From the NCBI GenBank assembly GCA_963814975.1, contig CAWFFB010000021.1, positions 124,001 through 188,000 of the forward strand: a stretch of 64,000 nt of DNA, read 5' to 3'. A program made the translations under genes and the position numbers. The DNA is from CAVUXJ01 sp963814975. Lineage in GTDB: Bacteria; Acidobacteriota; Vicinamibacteria; Vicinamibacterales; CAVVIG01. This document shows, piece after piece, positions 32,000 to 41,490 of this stretch; within the stretch, counting starts at the first letter, position 1; each line of letters begins with the position of its first letter. Below the pieces are notes generated by a model. It did not search any database and was not told the origin of the DNA. It saw nothing but the letters and a program-made list of their open reading frames with translations.

Positions 32000-33246
32000 T
32001 CACTCGGAAGCGGATGCGATGATCCCGGTGGGGGACCCTCGACGGGCTGTTTCGGCCCGTGCCGTTACCTGCACGAGTAGGTTGTTCAGGGACCGGGACA
32101 CGGCCTCGGGACCATACGTGTGTCGTGCGGCCTGTTCCGCCTTACGGTCGTATCGTCCGCTCGCCATCAGCTGCCCGAGACAGGTCGCAATGGTCTCGGG
32201 CGTATTGTCGGGAATGTAGGTCATCCCGGCTTCCAGCTCCGGCTCGAGCGTCCCGCGCGGCGTGGTGACGACATGAATTCCGGCAGCAAGGTATTCGACA
32301 ATCTTGAAGGCAAAGACGTTTCCAGGGATCCTGGTCACATCCTGTGGATTCATCCCGATCTTGGCCGCGCAAAGCAGGCGAGCGTTGTCCAGCCGGTTCA
32401 GCAACCCGTGGAAGACGATCGTGCGGTTTCCTCCCGCCATCTTTTCTAGCCTGGACGTGATTGGCCCCTGCCCCGCAATATGCAGCTCCCAGTCTGCGGG
32501 TTTCAACGTCTGCCAGGCATCGACCAGTTGCTCGAGACCCTGGGTGCCCTCGTGTGTACCTGAAAACACGACCCAGTTCCTCCGCGAGCCGTCAGGTCCC
32601 TCGCTGGCCTTCATGATCTCGTTGCTCACCACGCCGCGGAGCAGGAGCTTTGGCGTCTCAGCCGGCAGCTGTGACAGGAGATAGGGCGAAACGGCGGTTG
32701 CACCGGAGACCGACGTCAAGATTTTCCTGCAGGTGGCCCGATGACGTTTCGGAGATCATCCCGCTGGCTGCCCGCCCGTGAACGTCGACAAATGCATCGT
32801 CTTTCGTACTGCAGGATGACGGGCAAGCCGAGCCTCTGAGACGCGTAGCGCGCGCATCCGATCTGGGCGCGTTGCAGATTGTAAATGATCACGGCATCGA
32901 ATCCACGACGCCTGTGCAAGGCGCTCAAGAGGCGTTGCGTCTGGATGCTCTCCCAGAAACCGATCAGGAATCTCACAGACAACGCCGACACGTAGTGGAT
33001 CGGAATATCGGGATGAAAGCGATCGCTCTCGGAAAACGAGGGGTAGAACCTGAACTTGAGTCTGTCGCCGGCGGTCAGCGGTTGAAGCGCTCCTTGAGAG
33101 ATGATCTCCACCTCGTGCGAGCTGCGCTGGAGCAGCTCGGCAATCAACTGTATTTTCACTCTGGCTGCCAAGCTGAAGTTGTGCAGGCACGGGCGGGCAT
33201 GGACCAGACTCGAGCCCTGATAGTTCGCGACATAGGCTATTCTCAT
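32000..33246 (-). CDS. Glycosyltransferase family 4, frame-broken once
   Basis: GT4 enzyme of about 415 residues. N-terminal half begins MRIAYVANYQGSSLVHARP and continues to LGLPVILQYE (near 32800). After a frame change near 32740 the C-terminal donor domain follows: VVFSGTHEGTQGLEQLVDAW, LHIAGQGPITSRLEKM, NVFAFKIVEYLAAGIHVVTT (with the E in place of the usual E-x7-E second Glu region) and GMTYIPDNTPETIATCL. It starts 12 bases downstream of the previous gene's stop in the same transcript. Adds one sugar of the repeat unit; which is unknown. Confidence 0.82.
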
Positions 33247-33258
33247 GGCGTTGGACTG

Positions 33259-34545
33259 CTACGATCCTAGCTCTGCGTACACTTTCAAGGTGGTGGCGCC
33301 TACCGCGTCCCAGGAATAGCGATCTCTCGCATGGTCACGGATGGTCGGACGGTGGCGTTCCAACGCCTTGAACAGAGGAGCTTCGAAGTATTTGTCGATG
33401 GTCTTCGCGAGGTCGGCTGGATCGCCTGGCTTGCACATGAACCCGGTTTCTCCCTCGATAATGTCTTCTCGGAGCGAACCCACGTCGGCTGCAATCACCG
33501 GCAGCCCGAAGGTATATCCCAGGATGAGGACACCGCTCTGGAATACCTGGACATACGGCAGCACGAGGACATCCGCCGCCTTGAAGTACAACTCAGTGTC
33601 TTCGTCCGGGACGAACTCGATCCTCTGAGTGACTCGTTCCCGGCCTGGCCCGTTGCGAATGGCCCGTTGAATCACGTCGACGTAGTGCTCACTTCCCGTC
33701 TTGGGTTTGCCCACGATGAGGAGTCGGTACGCGGAATTGTTGCCCACGACCTTTTGAAAAGCCGAGACCAGTAGCTCCAGGCCCTTGTACGGGCCGATGT
33801 GGCCAAAGAACAGGAGCACCCGATCGGCCTGATCAATACCCAGCCGCTGTTTGGCCTGTGCCGGACTGAGATCGGTGTCTGGAACCGAATTGTTGAAGCC
33901 GAGTGGGATGACGGTGATCGAGGACGGCCGGACTCCGAAGTCTTCTCGGAGCTCCATTTTCATGGCCTCCGTGTGAACGAAGATATGGTCGGCAATGTGG
34001 TACTGGATTCTGAGCGTAAGGCGATTGAGCAGGGTGTCGTGCGAGTCCCTCTTCGCGGCGTTGACGTTGTGAGCAGTCAGCACGATTCTTCTGCCCTGAA
34101 GCCGGTAGTACAGCATCAGGAGAGTGCGATCGAACATCTGAAACTTATTGTTCCACAGAATGTGAAAAATCTTCGGCTTGGCGACGAAGGCGTACCTCAG
34201 CAGGCGAGCGTAGTAGATTGCGATCCTGGATGTCTTGGTGACGAGGCCGACGTCATGCCGTTGACTGCCCCTCAAATTGAGAAACGTCAGGTTCGGATCT
34301 GAGCGAAGCGCAGGGCTGTCGACCTCGTCGCTCCCGATGAAATCCAGACGAACGCCCTTCGACAGCAGGGCCGTCGCCAGGCCGAAGGCGTACGGTTTGT
34401 CCCCTCCTCCAGTGAGCAACGCGATTTCGAGCACCGGCGCTGATCCTTTCAAAGACCTTCCGGTGGTCGCGCTGTGTGTGGCGGTGGACAGAGCCGGGTG
34501 CATCGCGGGAGCAGGTTGCGCCAAGTCTGAATAGTTGGCGTTCAT
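33259..34545 (-). CDS. Glycosyltransferase family 4
   Basis: 429 residues, intact. The first 30 residues are low-complexity; the GT-B core starts LEIALLTGGGDKPYAFGLATALL, with ILWNNKFQMFDRTLLMLYYRLQGRRIVLTAHN in the acceptor half. Donor half: LLFFGHIGPYKGLELLVSAF, LLIVGKPKTGSEHY, LVLPYVQVFQSGVLILGYTFGLPVIA, and EGETGFMCKPGDPADLAKTI. ATG at 34545 overlaps the stop of the ligase gene by 4 bases; long in-frame sequence upstream belongs to another frame of that gene and carries no family signal. Confidence 0.85.
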   Translation of the reverse strand: MNANYSDLAQPAPAMHPALSTATHSATTGRSLKGSAPVLEIALLTGGGDKPYAFGLATALLSKGVRLDFIGSDEVDSPALRSDPNLTFLNLRGSQRHDVGLVTKTSRIAIYYARLLRYAFVAKPKIFHILWNNKFQMFDRTLLMLYYRLQGRRIVLTAHNVNAAKRDSHDTLLNRLTLRIQYHIADHIFVHTEAMKMELREDFGVRPSSITVIPLGFNNSVPDTDLSPAQAKQRLGIDQADRVLLFFGHIGPYKGLELLVSAFQKVVGNNSAYRLLIVGKPKTGSEHYVDVIQRAIRNGPGRERVTQRIEFVPDEDTELYFKAADVLVLPYVQVFQSGVLILGYTFGLPVIAADVGSLREDIIEGETGFMCKPGDPADLAKTIDKYFEAPLFKALERHRPTIRDHARDRYSWDAVGATTLKVYAELGS

Positions 34546-35930
34546 GAAGACCGCATTCTTGCAGCAGAGGGTATGGACTGTGGAACACTCGGGGCCCTGA
34601 CCTTCCGCTGAACGGCTCGTCGGGCGATCGTGCCGGTGATGGAATCCGTGGCAGTCGCCGCCGTCGGGATAGCCATCGCCCCGAGCATGAATGCAATCCA
34701 AACCGGGTTCATCGTTCTGAAGCCGGCTTCCGTGTAGCTGTAGACCAGCGCCACGAGGATATACGCGATCCTGATCATCCCCGCCTCGCGATCGTGGATG
34801 AGAGTGCGAACGGCATTCCGGTATCCCGTAACGATCAGGACTGCGAGCATGAGCACGCCGATCATCCCCAGATTCAGGAACACCTCCAGGTAGCCGTTGT
34901 GGGCTTCGTTCGGATGCCACCTGAACAGACCCCAGAGCTTCGCCAGTCGGGGACCCAACCAGAACGTCTCGAAACCCGCGCCGAAGAGCGGGTTGGGATT
35001 CATGACGAGCAGCTCGCTCCACAGTTCCGTCCGCCCGGTGATCGTTGAGTCCCTTCCCATGGTTTCCACGAGGCCGCTCCCGACGTGGAGAAACAGCGCG
35101 GCAAAAGCGAACATCAACATGCTGATGACGGCGACGTGAAGAACAGCACGCTTTCGCCCCAACACGGGGACGGTAGTCAGTATCATCAGGGCAGTCGCCA
35201 TCGCAAACGCGGACATGGAAGTGACCGAGTTGGCCTTCCAGGAGAGCCAGGCGACCATGCCAAGAATGACACCGTGCGCCAGCAGCGGTTTGGGCTGAGA
35301 CGCCTGTACAGCGTTGATGACACGCCAGGCCGCACCCACTCCAAAGACGAGGCAGGTCAAGCCCAGCATGTTCTTGTCGGTTGCCGCGCCTATGAACTGC
35401 CGCGTTCCGTCAAAAGGGTTGTATCTCTGAGCCAGGTGCGGATAGTACTTGATCAGGAGGACGGACGCTGGCAGGAGGACGAAGCTCGCGCGCGCGAGAA
35501 GGTGCTTCACTGCAGCAGAACGATCGGAATCGGTCAGCACGATCATGATCATCACGAAATCGCCGAACGCCTTGACCCAACGCTTGATGGCGATACCGGG
35601 ATAATCGGACCAGAGGGCACTTACGGCGCAGTAGAAAAGGAACACGAGAATAGGCGCATTCAGTCGCAGAACCGCCGACAGTCTCGGCGCTCTGCGGACG
35701 AGTACAGCGAGCCCTATCGCCACGAGCACGGCGAAGATATTCCGTTCGAAGGGATTTCCTTCGCCAAACTGATCCGCCTGAGCGATCAGATTCTGGGGCC
35801 CGGTGCTCATCCACCATTCGGTCACCGGACGTGAACTGGCGAGCAGCACCCACACGACTGGGATCCAAACTGCACTTGATGATCGAACCTTTGGATCGCG
35901 GTTGAGGACGAAGAGCCCGAAGATGCCCAC
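34542..35930 (-). CDS. O-antigen ligase / Wzy-type polymerase family membrane protein
   Basis: Polytopic inner-membrane protein of 462 residues with about 11-12 helices and the Wzy_C-type periplasmic loop: ITGRTELWSELLVMNPNPLFGAGFETFW and the conserved HNGYLEVFLNLGMIGV (His-Asn-Gly-Tyr) near 34900. It either polymerises repeat units or ligates the finished glycan; sequence alone does not decide. The annotated start is GTG 35930. Just upstream, in frame, an ACG at 35961-35963 has gaggag 6 bases before it and would give TSPLNATVVFGVG as the lead, so translation may truly begin 11 codons earlier at a mutated or miscalled ATG. Confidence 0.85.
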   Translation of the reverse strand: MGIFGLFVLNRDPKVRSSSAVWIPVVWVLLASSRPVTEWWMSTGPQNLIAQADQFGEGNPFERNIFAVLVAIGLAVLVRRAPRLSAVLRLNAPILVFLFYCAVSALWSDYPGIAIKRWVKAFGDFVMIMIVLTDSDRSAAVKHLLARASFVLLPASVLLIKYYPHLAQRYNPFDGTRQFIGAATDKNMLGLTCLVFGVGAAWRVINAVQASQPKPLLAHGVILGMVAWLSWKANSVTSMSAFAMATALMILTTVPVLGRKRAVLHVAVISMLMFAFAALFLHVGSGLVETMGRDSTITGRTELWSELLVMNPNPLFGAGFETFWLGPRLAKLWGLFRWHPNEAHNGYLEVFLNLGMIGVLMLAVLIVTGYRNAVRTLIHDREAGMIRIAYILVALVYSYTEAGFRTMNPVWIAFMLGAMAIPTAATATDSITGTIARRAVQRKVRAPSVPQSIPSAARMRSS

Positions 35931-35999
35931 GCCGAAGACGACTGTGGCGTTCAGAGGTGACGTAAGGTTCTCCTCACTATCGGTACTCGGGCGATGTGG

Positions 36000-37825
36000 T
36001 CATCTGGGATCGATGAATTGACGATGGATGAGCTCAAGAGTGAGGAGCTTGTGAATCTCACTGGTGTGATTCCGATCGCCCTTGACATGGCGTTCGACGA
36101 GGGCTTCAACCGCGTTCCGCTCAATATATGGCCGAGAAAGTGAGCGGGAATCAAGCAGTATCTCGCGAACGTACTGGGACAAGACGTCACGATACCAGAT
36201 GCGAAAATGAAACATCTTGTGTCTGCCGAGAAACAGACGCTCGAGGTGCAGTGCCGAGAATCGATGGTCGATCGCGGCGAGCCACTGCGGCATGCCGTAG
36301 TCGTAGGCGTATTCAGCCTTGTAACTGAAGTCCAGCAGCATCCGTGAAACTGTTGCGGAGAGCGGCCCTGAATCGCCGCCGAGACCCCGATCGGTTCGGA
36401 TCCGGGCGAGGGCGGGATTTCCCTCGGAGATCAACCGCAGGCGGACATCGCCGTTCGCGCCGGCAGACTGCGGCGCCCGGTACACCGTTCGTATGAAGTC
36501 GTTGTCGAGGTACGGAGACCGGACGGATAGCTGGGTCTGCTCGAGCGAGAGCACGCCATAGTGCGACCAGGGCGATTGCCGGAACGCGGCAAATGTCAGC
36601 GGATGCTCTTGACGGAGTGCGGTGTAGGTCACCCCCGCGCGCTGGATCTCATCCATCAACTGCGGACTGAACAACCCGACCAGCGGCTTCATCGGTTTGA
36701 ACGTCGGAACCAGCGTGAGCACTTCGCTGCCGTAGGTGCCGACGATCTTCACGGGAGCGATCTCGCGGGCCTGCTCGCTGACGTACAGGTCGGGGGCGCG
36801 AGTCAAATCGATGCAGCCGTCCGTGAGGTACATGCTGCGCTCGGCGTAGTGCGCAAAGCGCGAGAGGAAGTCGGGGCCTGTCTGAACAACGTGGTGCGCC
36901 TGTTCGCACTCCCGGGCGACCCGCCGCGCCACGAGGACGTCCTGATTGTCGCGGAACATGCTGCCGAACGTGTAACACGGCAGTGAGGCGGGAGCCGCTT
37001 TCCGCCATGCCATGATCACGCGGGTATCCATGCCGCCCGTCAGAGCCACGCCGATCCGCTCGTGGCCATTGAAGTAGCGAGGCAGGTTGCGAGAGAACAC
37101 GTCCCGCAGTTCCCGGTAATAGCTCTCGGGGTCCAGGGGGGCCTGCTGCTCCCATTCGCTGCGGCTGGAAGTACGCGCCCCTGCGCTCGAAGCAGCGGTT
37201 GCGGAAGGTCCAGGCCGCAGCGCCGGGCAAGCACGCGAATCCGGTCGAACAGCGTCCGGTTCTCCAGGACGCAGCCGCAGGAAACGAACTCCCCGAGGCC
37301 CCGATGGATCGAGCGTCCGGAGTTCAGGACGGACCTCCAGGATCGCCTTCGCTTCGGCCGCAAAGTAGAACGCATCCTTCGATTCGTGATAGTAGAGGCG
37401 GTGCATCCCGTATCGGTCGTTGAACAGCGTCGCGATTCCACTTGCTCGATCTGCGACCACGCCGTGGAAGAGGCCGTTCAAGCCAGAGGGAAAGGCGGGT
37501 CCTCCTCGTACAGGTGAACGAGATAGGAGGCCCTTCCGGCTTCAGCGTGTGGCCTCGTGCCTCGAGGCGCCGCGCCGTTCCCGGATCCGGGTATTCTTCA
37601 CCGGCGAACACCAGAACCACGTCCCCGCGCTCGTTGCAGATCGGCATGCCGTGCGCGAAGGAATGCTTCCGTGCGACCCAGCCCACGTACAGGCCGAGCG
37701 ACTCGTCCATCCACGTGCCCGTCACGTAGAACGACTCGTGGCGGACGCGATTCCACCATCCGCGCCAGCTCCTGCTTGGCGCGTTCGTGCGGCATATCCG
37801 TGATGAGTCCGACGATCCCTGGCAT
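36000..37825 (-). CDS. Asparagine-synthase-like protein with degenerate active sites, frame-broken
   Basis: Fold of glutamine-dependent asparagine synthetase: N-terminal class II amidotransferase-like domain (from MPGIVGLITDMP), then a synthetase domain with VALTGGMDTRVIMAWRKA, where family members have SGGxDS. About 608 residues. The residue after Met is Pro instead of the nucleophilic Cys, and the PPi loop is TGGMDT, so glutamine hydrolysis should be lost and the adenylation chemistry is uncertain. FNDRYGMHRLYYHES is the usual G-R region of the amidotransferase half. Frame changes lie near 37750, 37500 and 37260. Such proteins are frequent in exopolysaccharide clusters and may aminate or amidate a uronic acid. 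Confidence 0.78.
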
Positions 37826-37909
37826 GTTCGTGAGATGTGGTTCAGATCGAGCCTGGAAGAGCAGTGGTCGGGGAGGTCCTTCGCACCCCGTCGGTCGACG
37901 AAGACGTAC

Positions 37910-38797
37910 TCACGCTTCCAGCAGGGTCAGGAGCCATGCGGTGCGCGAGGCCCAGATGAATCCAGAGGTCTTCCGGTAGCTGGTAAATCGATCGATTCTG
38001 TAGCCCCGCGCTTCGAGAAATCTGGAGAGCGTGCGCCCATTTCGTTCGGGCGTGCTCATATTGTGATACTCGAGCCGGATATTCCTGATTCGGCCGAGAT
38101 CGGTCTCCGAACAGCTCTCGAGGATCTCGTATTCGGCGCCTTCACAATTGATCTTGAGCAGGTCGACGGCTTTCAGCTCGTGTCTTGCCAATATGTCTCT
38201 CAAGGTTGTGCAATTGACCGTCTGGCGACTTGCCCCATCGGAAACGAGGTAGAACGAGTTCGTGAGAGAGTCGCCCACCGTGAGGTCCCTCAAGCCATCG
38301 TACGACCCGACCGCGCACTGCATGATCGACACGCGGTCTTCCAGTCCATTGAGCCCGATGTTCTCTTTCAGAAAACCAAACGTATGCCTCTCGGGCTCGT
38401 AACAATAGACTCGGGCGTCGGGACTGCACTGCGCGGCATGGACGGCAAACGTGCCCATGTTCGCGCCAATGTCGACGATGGTTCCAAGCCCTTCGAGCGC
38501 CCCGTACTCGCGGCGGATGAACACCACAGCGATGGTTCCCGGCAATACGCCCGTGCCGTCAACGAGCCGCGCGCCGTTCCGCATCCGGTACTCCGCCGGC
38601 GTACGCCGGCGCGAGAGGTAGTTGAACAGATATTCGGGCCAGTTGCTGCACAGGCGGCAGATACGCGGAATGTAAAAGAGAAAGGTGAAGTGGTTCGTCG
38701 TGAACATTGGCAGGCGCGGCGTTTCGACCGTCGTTCGCGCCCAACGCACGACCGTACCGAAGAGCTCGGGAAGAGCGGGGAAGCTGATCAAGGCCAA
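37910..38797 (-). CDS. FkbM family methyltransferase
   Basis: SAM-dependent O-methyltransferase of the FkbM family, 295 residues. Motif I is GTIVDIGANMGTFAVHAA, followed by RVYCYEPERHTFGFLKENIGLNGL and CTTLRDILARHELKAVDLLKINCEGAEYEIL, the typical FkbM D-L-L-K-x-D-x-EG-x-E pattern (here N for D). The TTG at 38797 overlaps the preceding gene; an ATG at 38707 (MFTTNHFTFLF) is a good alternative start that removes most of the overlap. Probably methylates a sugar hydroxyl in the glycan. Confidence 0.85.
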   Translation of the reverse strand: MALISFPALPELFGTVVRWARTTVETPRLPMFTTNHFTFLFYIPRICRLCSNWPEYLFNYLSRRRTPAEYRMRNGARLVDGTGVLPGTIAVVFIRREYGALEGLGTIVDIGANMGTFAVHAAQCSPDARVYCYEPERHTFGFLKENIGLNGLEDRVSIMQCAVGSYDGLRDLTVGDSLTNSFYLVSDGASRQTVNCTTLRDILARHELKAVDLLKINCEGAEYEILESCSETDLGRIRNIRLEYHNMSTPERNGRTLSRFLEARGYRIDRFTSYRKTSGFIWASRTAWLLTLLEA

Positions 38798-39677
38798 AAG
38801 ACCACCCCGCTACCAGGGCTCTCAACCGCTGCATCTGCTCTCGCCGGCAAAACTCTACCATCTCGGGAGGGACCGGCCGCTCCACCCGTCGGACCAGCGC
38901 CCAGACGTAGCCGGACGCCTCCATGAGACTTCCGACGACAAACGGCCTTTTGGTCATCTGGTAGACAGTCCTGAACATCTCCCAGATCGGCGAGCTTCCG
39001 ACCGAATAGTCCTTGGCGCCATCCTTGAACTTCGACATCAGCACGCTCTGCTGAGCGGTCCCTGTATGCCGATAGTGGACGTACACCTTGTCCGCAAACC
39101 GTCGCGTCTTCCACCCATACATTCTCGCGGCGATGTCCGCAATGCGATCGATGGCGCCACCCTTCACCGGCATGTATCCGCCGATGGCCTCGAAACATTC
39201 GCGCCGGAAGAGCTGGCAAGGCCCCGTGACGTTCTCGATGCTCGCGAAGCGGTAGTCCGATGGCCGGCTGAGAGGATCTACATACGGTGTGCCGACCAGG
39301 CCCAGCTTGGGATCTTCTGCAAGCTTCTGCAGCAGGAAGGAAAAATAATCTTCGTCGAACGAGATGTCGGCGTCCAGATTCCCAATCGCGTCGTACTGCA
39401 ATCCGGCGACCCTGGCCTGGCCCACCCTCACGGCGATCACCTTGCCTGCGAAGCTCCGCTCCTGACGCTCGGGCAAGCTCACCAATTCGATCCATCCGTG
39501 CTGAGCAGCATATCGGCGCACGACCTCATCGGTGCCATCGGTCGAGCCGTCGCTGACGATCATCCATTTCAAGGGCCGCGCCGTTTGCGCGATCACCGAC
39601 TCGATGGTCTTCTCGATGAACGCCACTTCGTTCCGTGCCGGCGTCACGAGCACATAACGAGGGAATGGGGACGACAT
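38788..39677 (-). CDS. Glycosyltransferase family 2 (DPM1-like)
   Basis: GT-A enzyme of about 297 residues: YVLVTPARNEVAFIEKTIESVIAQT, WMIVSDGSTDGTDEVV, the metal-binding GNLDADISFDEDYF, and CQLFRRECFEAIGGYMPV. Near 38810 the frame probably changes by one base so that the protein ends VVFWP at TGA 38788; without the change the frame runs on into the FkbM gene for another 75 codons, which I judge unlikely. It begins 10 bases after the deacetylase-like gene ends. Confidence 0.82.
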
Positions 39678-39687
39678 CGTGCCTTCT

Positions 39688-41490
39688 TCAACTCCGACCG
39701 TGTGCGAGGATGCCGCTCAAGACCCGGTTGGTGTCCATGTGATTGTCGCGAAATTCGGAGAGGTGCCGGCGGATCAGAACCTTCGCGTTCTGCAGCCTCG
39801 TCTGTCGGCGTTTCGGACCGATCGAGCGCGTTTGATCGGGCGCAACTCCAATGTCGGCGCTCTGCCCGGCAGCCAACGACACACTCACCTTCAACTGACC
39901 GTCTTCCAGGTCGGCTTGCCGCGTGCGCCCGTCGATGGTGACGGAGCGCGGAATGCCGTCGGGTGTCAGTTGGCGCTCCAGAACGTACATGTGAGGGGAT
40001 GTCCCGCGATTGGTCAGCGAGAAACGGTTCGTATAGAACCGGACGTGGATCTCGCCGTCTGCCCCGGTTCTCGTGAGACAGGCGCTCGAGCAGATCATCC
40101 CGAGGTCGGACCACTCGAGTCGCTCATCCAGGCCCTTGAGTCGCTCGACGAAGGATTCAAGAGCCCCGTATCCGTCCCGGAAGTAGCCGTGATGCTCAAC
40201 CGCTAGAGCCGGCTTCCCGAAAAAGAGGTCGAACGCGAACTCCCCAAGGTCGTGCGGATAGCGCCGGCAAAACAGCGGAAAATCGGCAAACTTGGTGACG
40301 GCCACCTCGAGCAAATCCCGCAGCACCAGGGCTTCTGCCTGAGTCGACGGGAACAGGTCGCTGTTGACGGCAGCCAGGTAGCCCTCGGCACTCAACGCCG
40401 CGATGGCTTCGGCCGAGAACAGTCCTTGCGGAAACACCATCACATCGTCGAAGGGAACCCCGGATAGTTGACGATGAATCTGCATCCGCTCCAGCGCCGT
40501 GTGAGCCTTCGCTCGGAGCGAATCGACGTCCGTTGTGGCGAATTCACCACGCGTGTGATCGCAGCCATGAACGCATAAGCTCGGCACTCCGCTCTTCGAC
40601 GAAAAGAGCTTCGCGACGTCGCTGCTCGACCGACGGTAGTTCCAGGGTATGAAGGCGATGCTGGTCGAGAAGTTGCGCTGCCGCATGCTTTCCACGAGCC
40701 GCCTGTATTCCAGGAACCCGTAGCGACCGCTCCTCAGCAGTGGATCGTCGATGGTGAAGCAGGCTCGCGGGTTGTCGTTGTGCCAGACGCGGCTTCCCAA
40801 CGCTCCGCGTAGGAACATCATCATCGGCACCAGCCTCGAGAACCAGGACAGCACTCGAGCCTCGCGACCCACCCTTTCGTCCAGGTCAGCCAACTCGGCA
40901 CATGCCAGGAAGAAGATCTGTGACCCGCCGAGCGTCGTGCGCACGAAAAAGGGTTTCCCGGCGACGCGAACAATCGCGTGCGGCCGTGATCCGCCGCTGC
41001 TCTCGAGGAAGCGGCGGTCCCTCTTTGGGTCGACAAGACCCAGACGGAGACCGGAGAATGCACCGCACGACTCACGATCGCCGTCTCCAACCTGAAACAT
41101 GGCGTCCTCATCAGGCAATGGCTCGACTCCAAGAAGGCCATCGGAGGACAGAGCGCGCAGGACCGCAGCGTGGCGGTCTGTCGGCTCGAATCCGTAGACA
41201 AAGACGTGTTCTGCCAAGTCGGCGGTCAGCCCGGAGAGTCCGGCCGCGCCCGATCGCGTCACATCAGCAGCGCTGGCGAGGGTTTCCACGTCTACGACGA
41301 GACAGGCACATCGGGGCACCAGTTTTCGAATCGCCAGGCCATCGCCCAGTACCGCCGTTGACAACGCCACACATGTCGACTCCGCCCCAAGAAACGCTGC
41401 GATCGCCTGTGCGCGACGATCTGATGTCGCTGGGGTGTTCCAGCAAAGGACCACGACGTCTGGCTTCGAAGAAGGCATCTCAGCGGGCAA
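39688..41490 (-). CDS. Large protein with degenerate NodB-like (deacetylase) domain
   Basis: 600 residues, intact. No clear family for residues 1-240. From about 245 a polysaccharide-deacetylase-like fold is suggested: RACFTIDDPLLRSGRYGF (NodB motif 1, TFDD becomes TIDD), FSTSIAFIPWNYRR, and SLCVHGCDHTRGEF (motif 2 with two His, H-x3-H), then PFDDVMVFPQGLFSAEAIAAL (motif 3 region). Metal ligands D, H, H are therefore present. A beta-rich C-terminus follows (about 480-570). No signal peptide or transmembrane helix is evident, so it may act in the cytoplasm or on lipid-linked precursors. It overlaps the start of its upstream GT4 partner's 3' end by 11 bases. Confidence 0.65.
   Translation of the reverse strand: MPAEMPSSKPDVVVLCWNTPATSDRRAQAIAAFLGAESTCVALSTAVLGDGLAIRKLVPRCACLVVDVETLASAADVTRSGAAGLSGLTADLAEHVFVYGFEPTDRHAAVLRALSSDGLLGVEPLPDEDAMFQVGDGDRESCGAFSGLRLGLVDPKRDRRFLESSGGSRPHAIVRVAGKPFFVRTTLGGSQIFFLACAELADLDERVGREARVLSWFSRLVPMMMFLRGALGSRVWHNDNPRACFTIDDPLLRSGRYGFLEYRRLVESMRQRNFSTSIAFIPWNYRRSSSDVAKLFSSKSGVPSLCVHGCDHTRGEFATTDVDSLRAKAHTALERMQIHRQLSGVPFDDVMVFPQGLFSAEAIAALSAEGYLAAVNSDLFPSTQAEALVLRDLLEVAVTKFADFPLFCRRYPHDLGEFAFDLFFGKPALAVEHHGYFRDGYGALESFVERLKGLDERLEWSDLGMICSSACLTRTGADGEIHVRFYTNRFSLTNRGTSPHMYVLERQLTPDGIPRSVTIDGRTRQADLEDGQLKVSVSLAAGQSADIGVAPDQTRSIGPKRRQTRLQNAKVLIRRHLSEFRDNHMDTNRVLSGILAHGRS

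Noticed and set aside
36000..37825. Genuine asparagine synthetase for amino-acid synthesis
   Set aside because: Catalytic Cys and the SGG-x-DS loop are both missing and the gene is embedded in glycan genes.
38685..39941. Long plus-strand open frame opposite a glycosyltransferase and the deacetylase-like gene
   Set aside because: No motif; the opposite strand has a clear GT2 signature and coupled genes.
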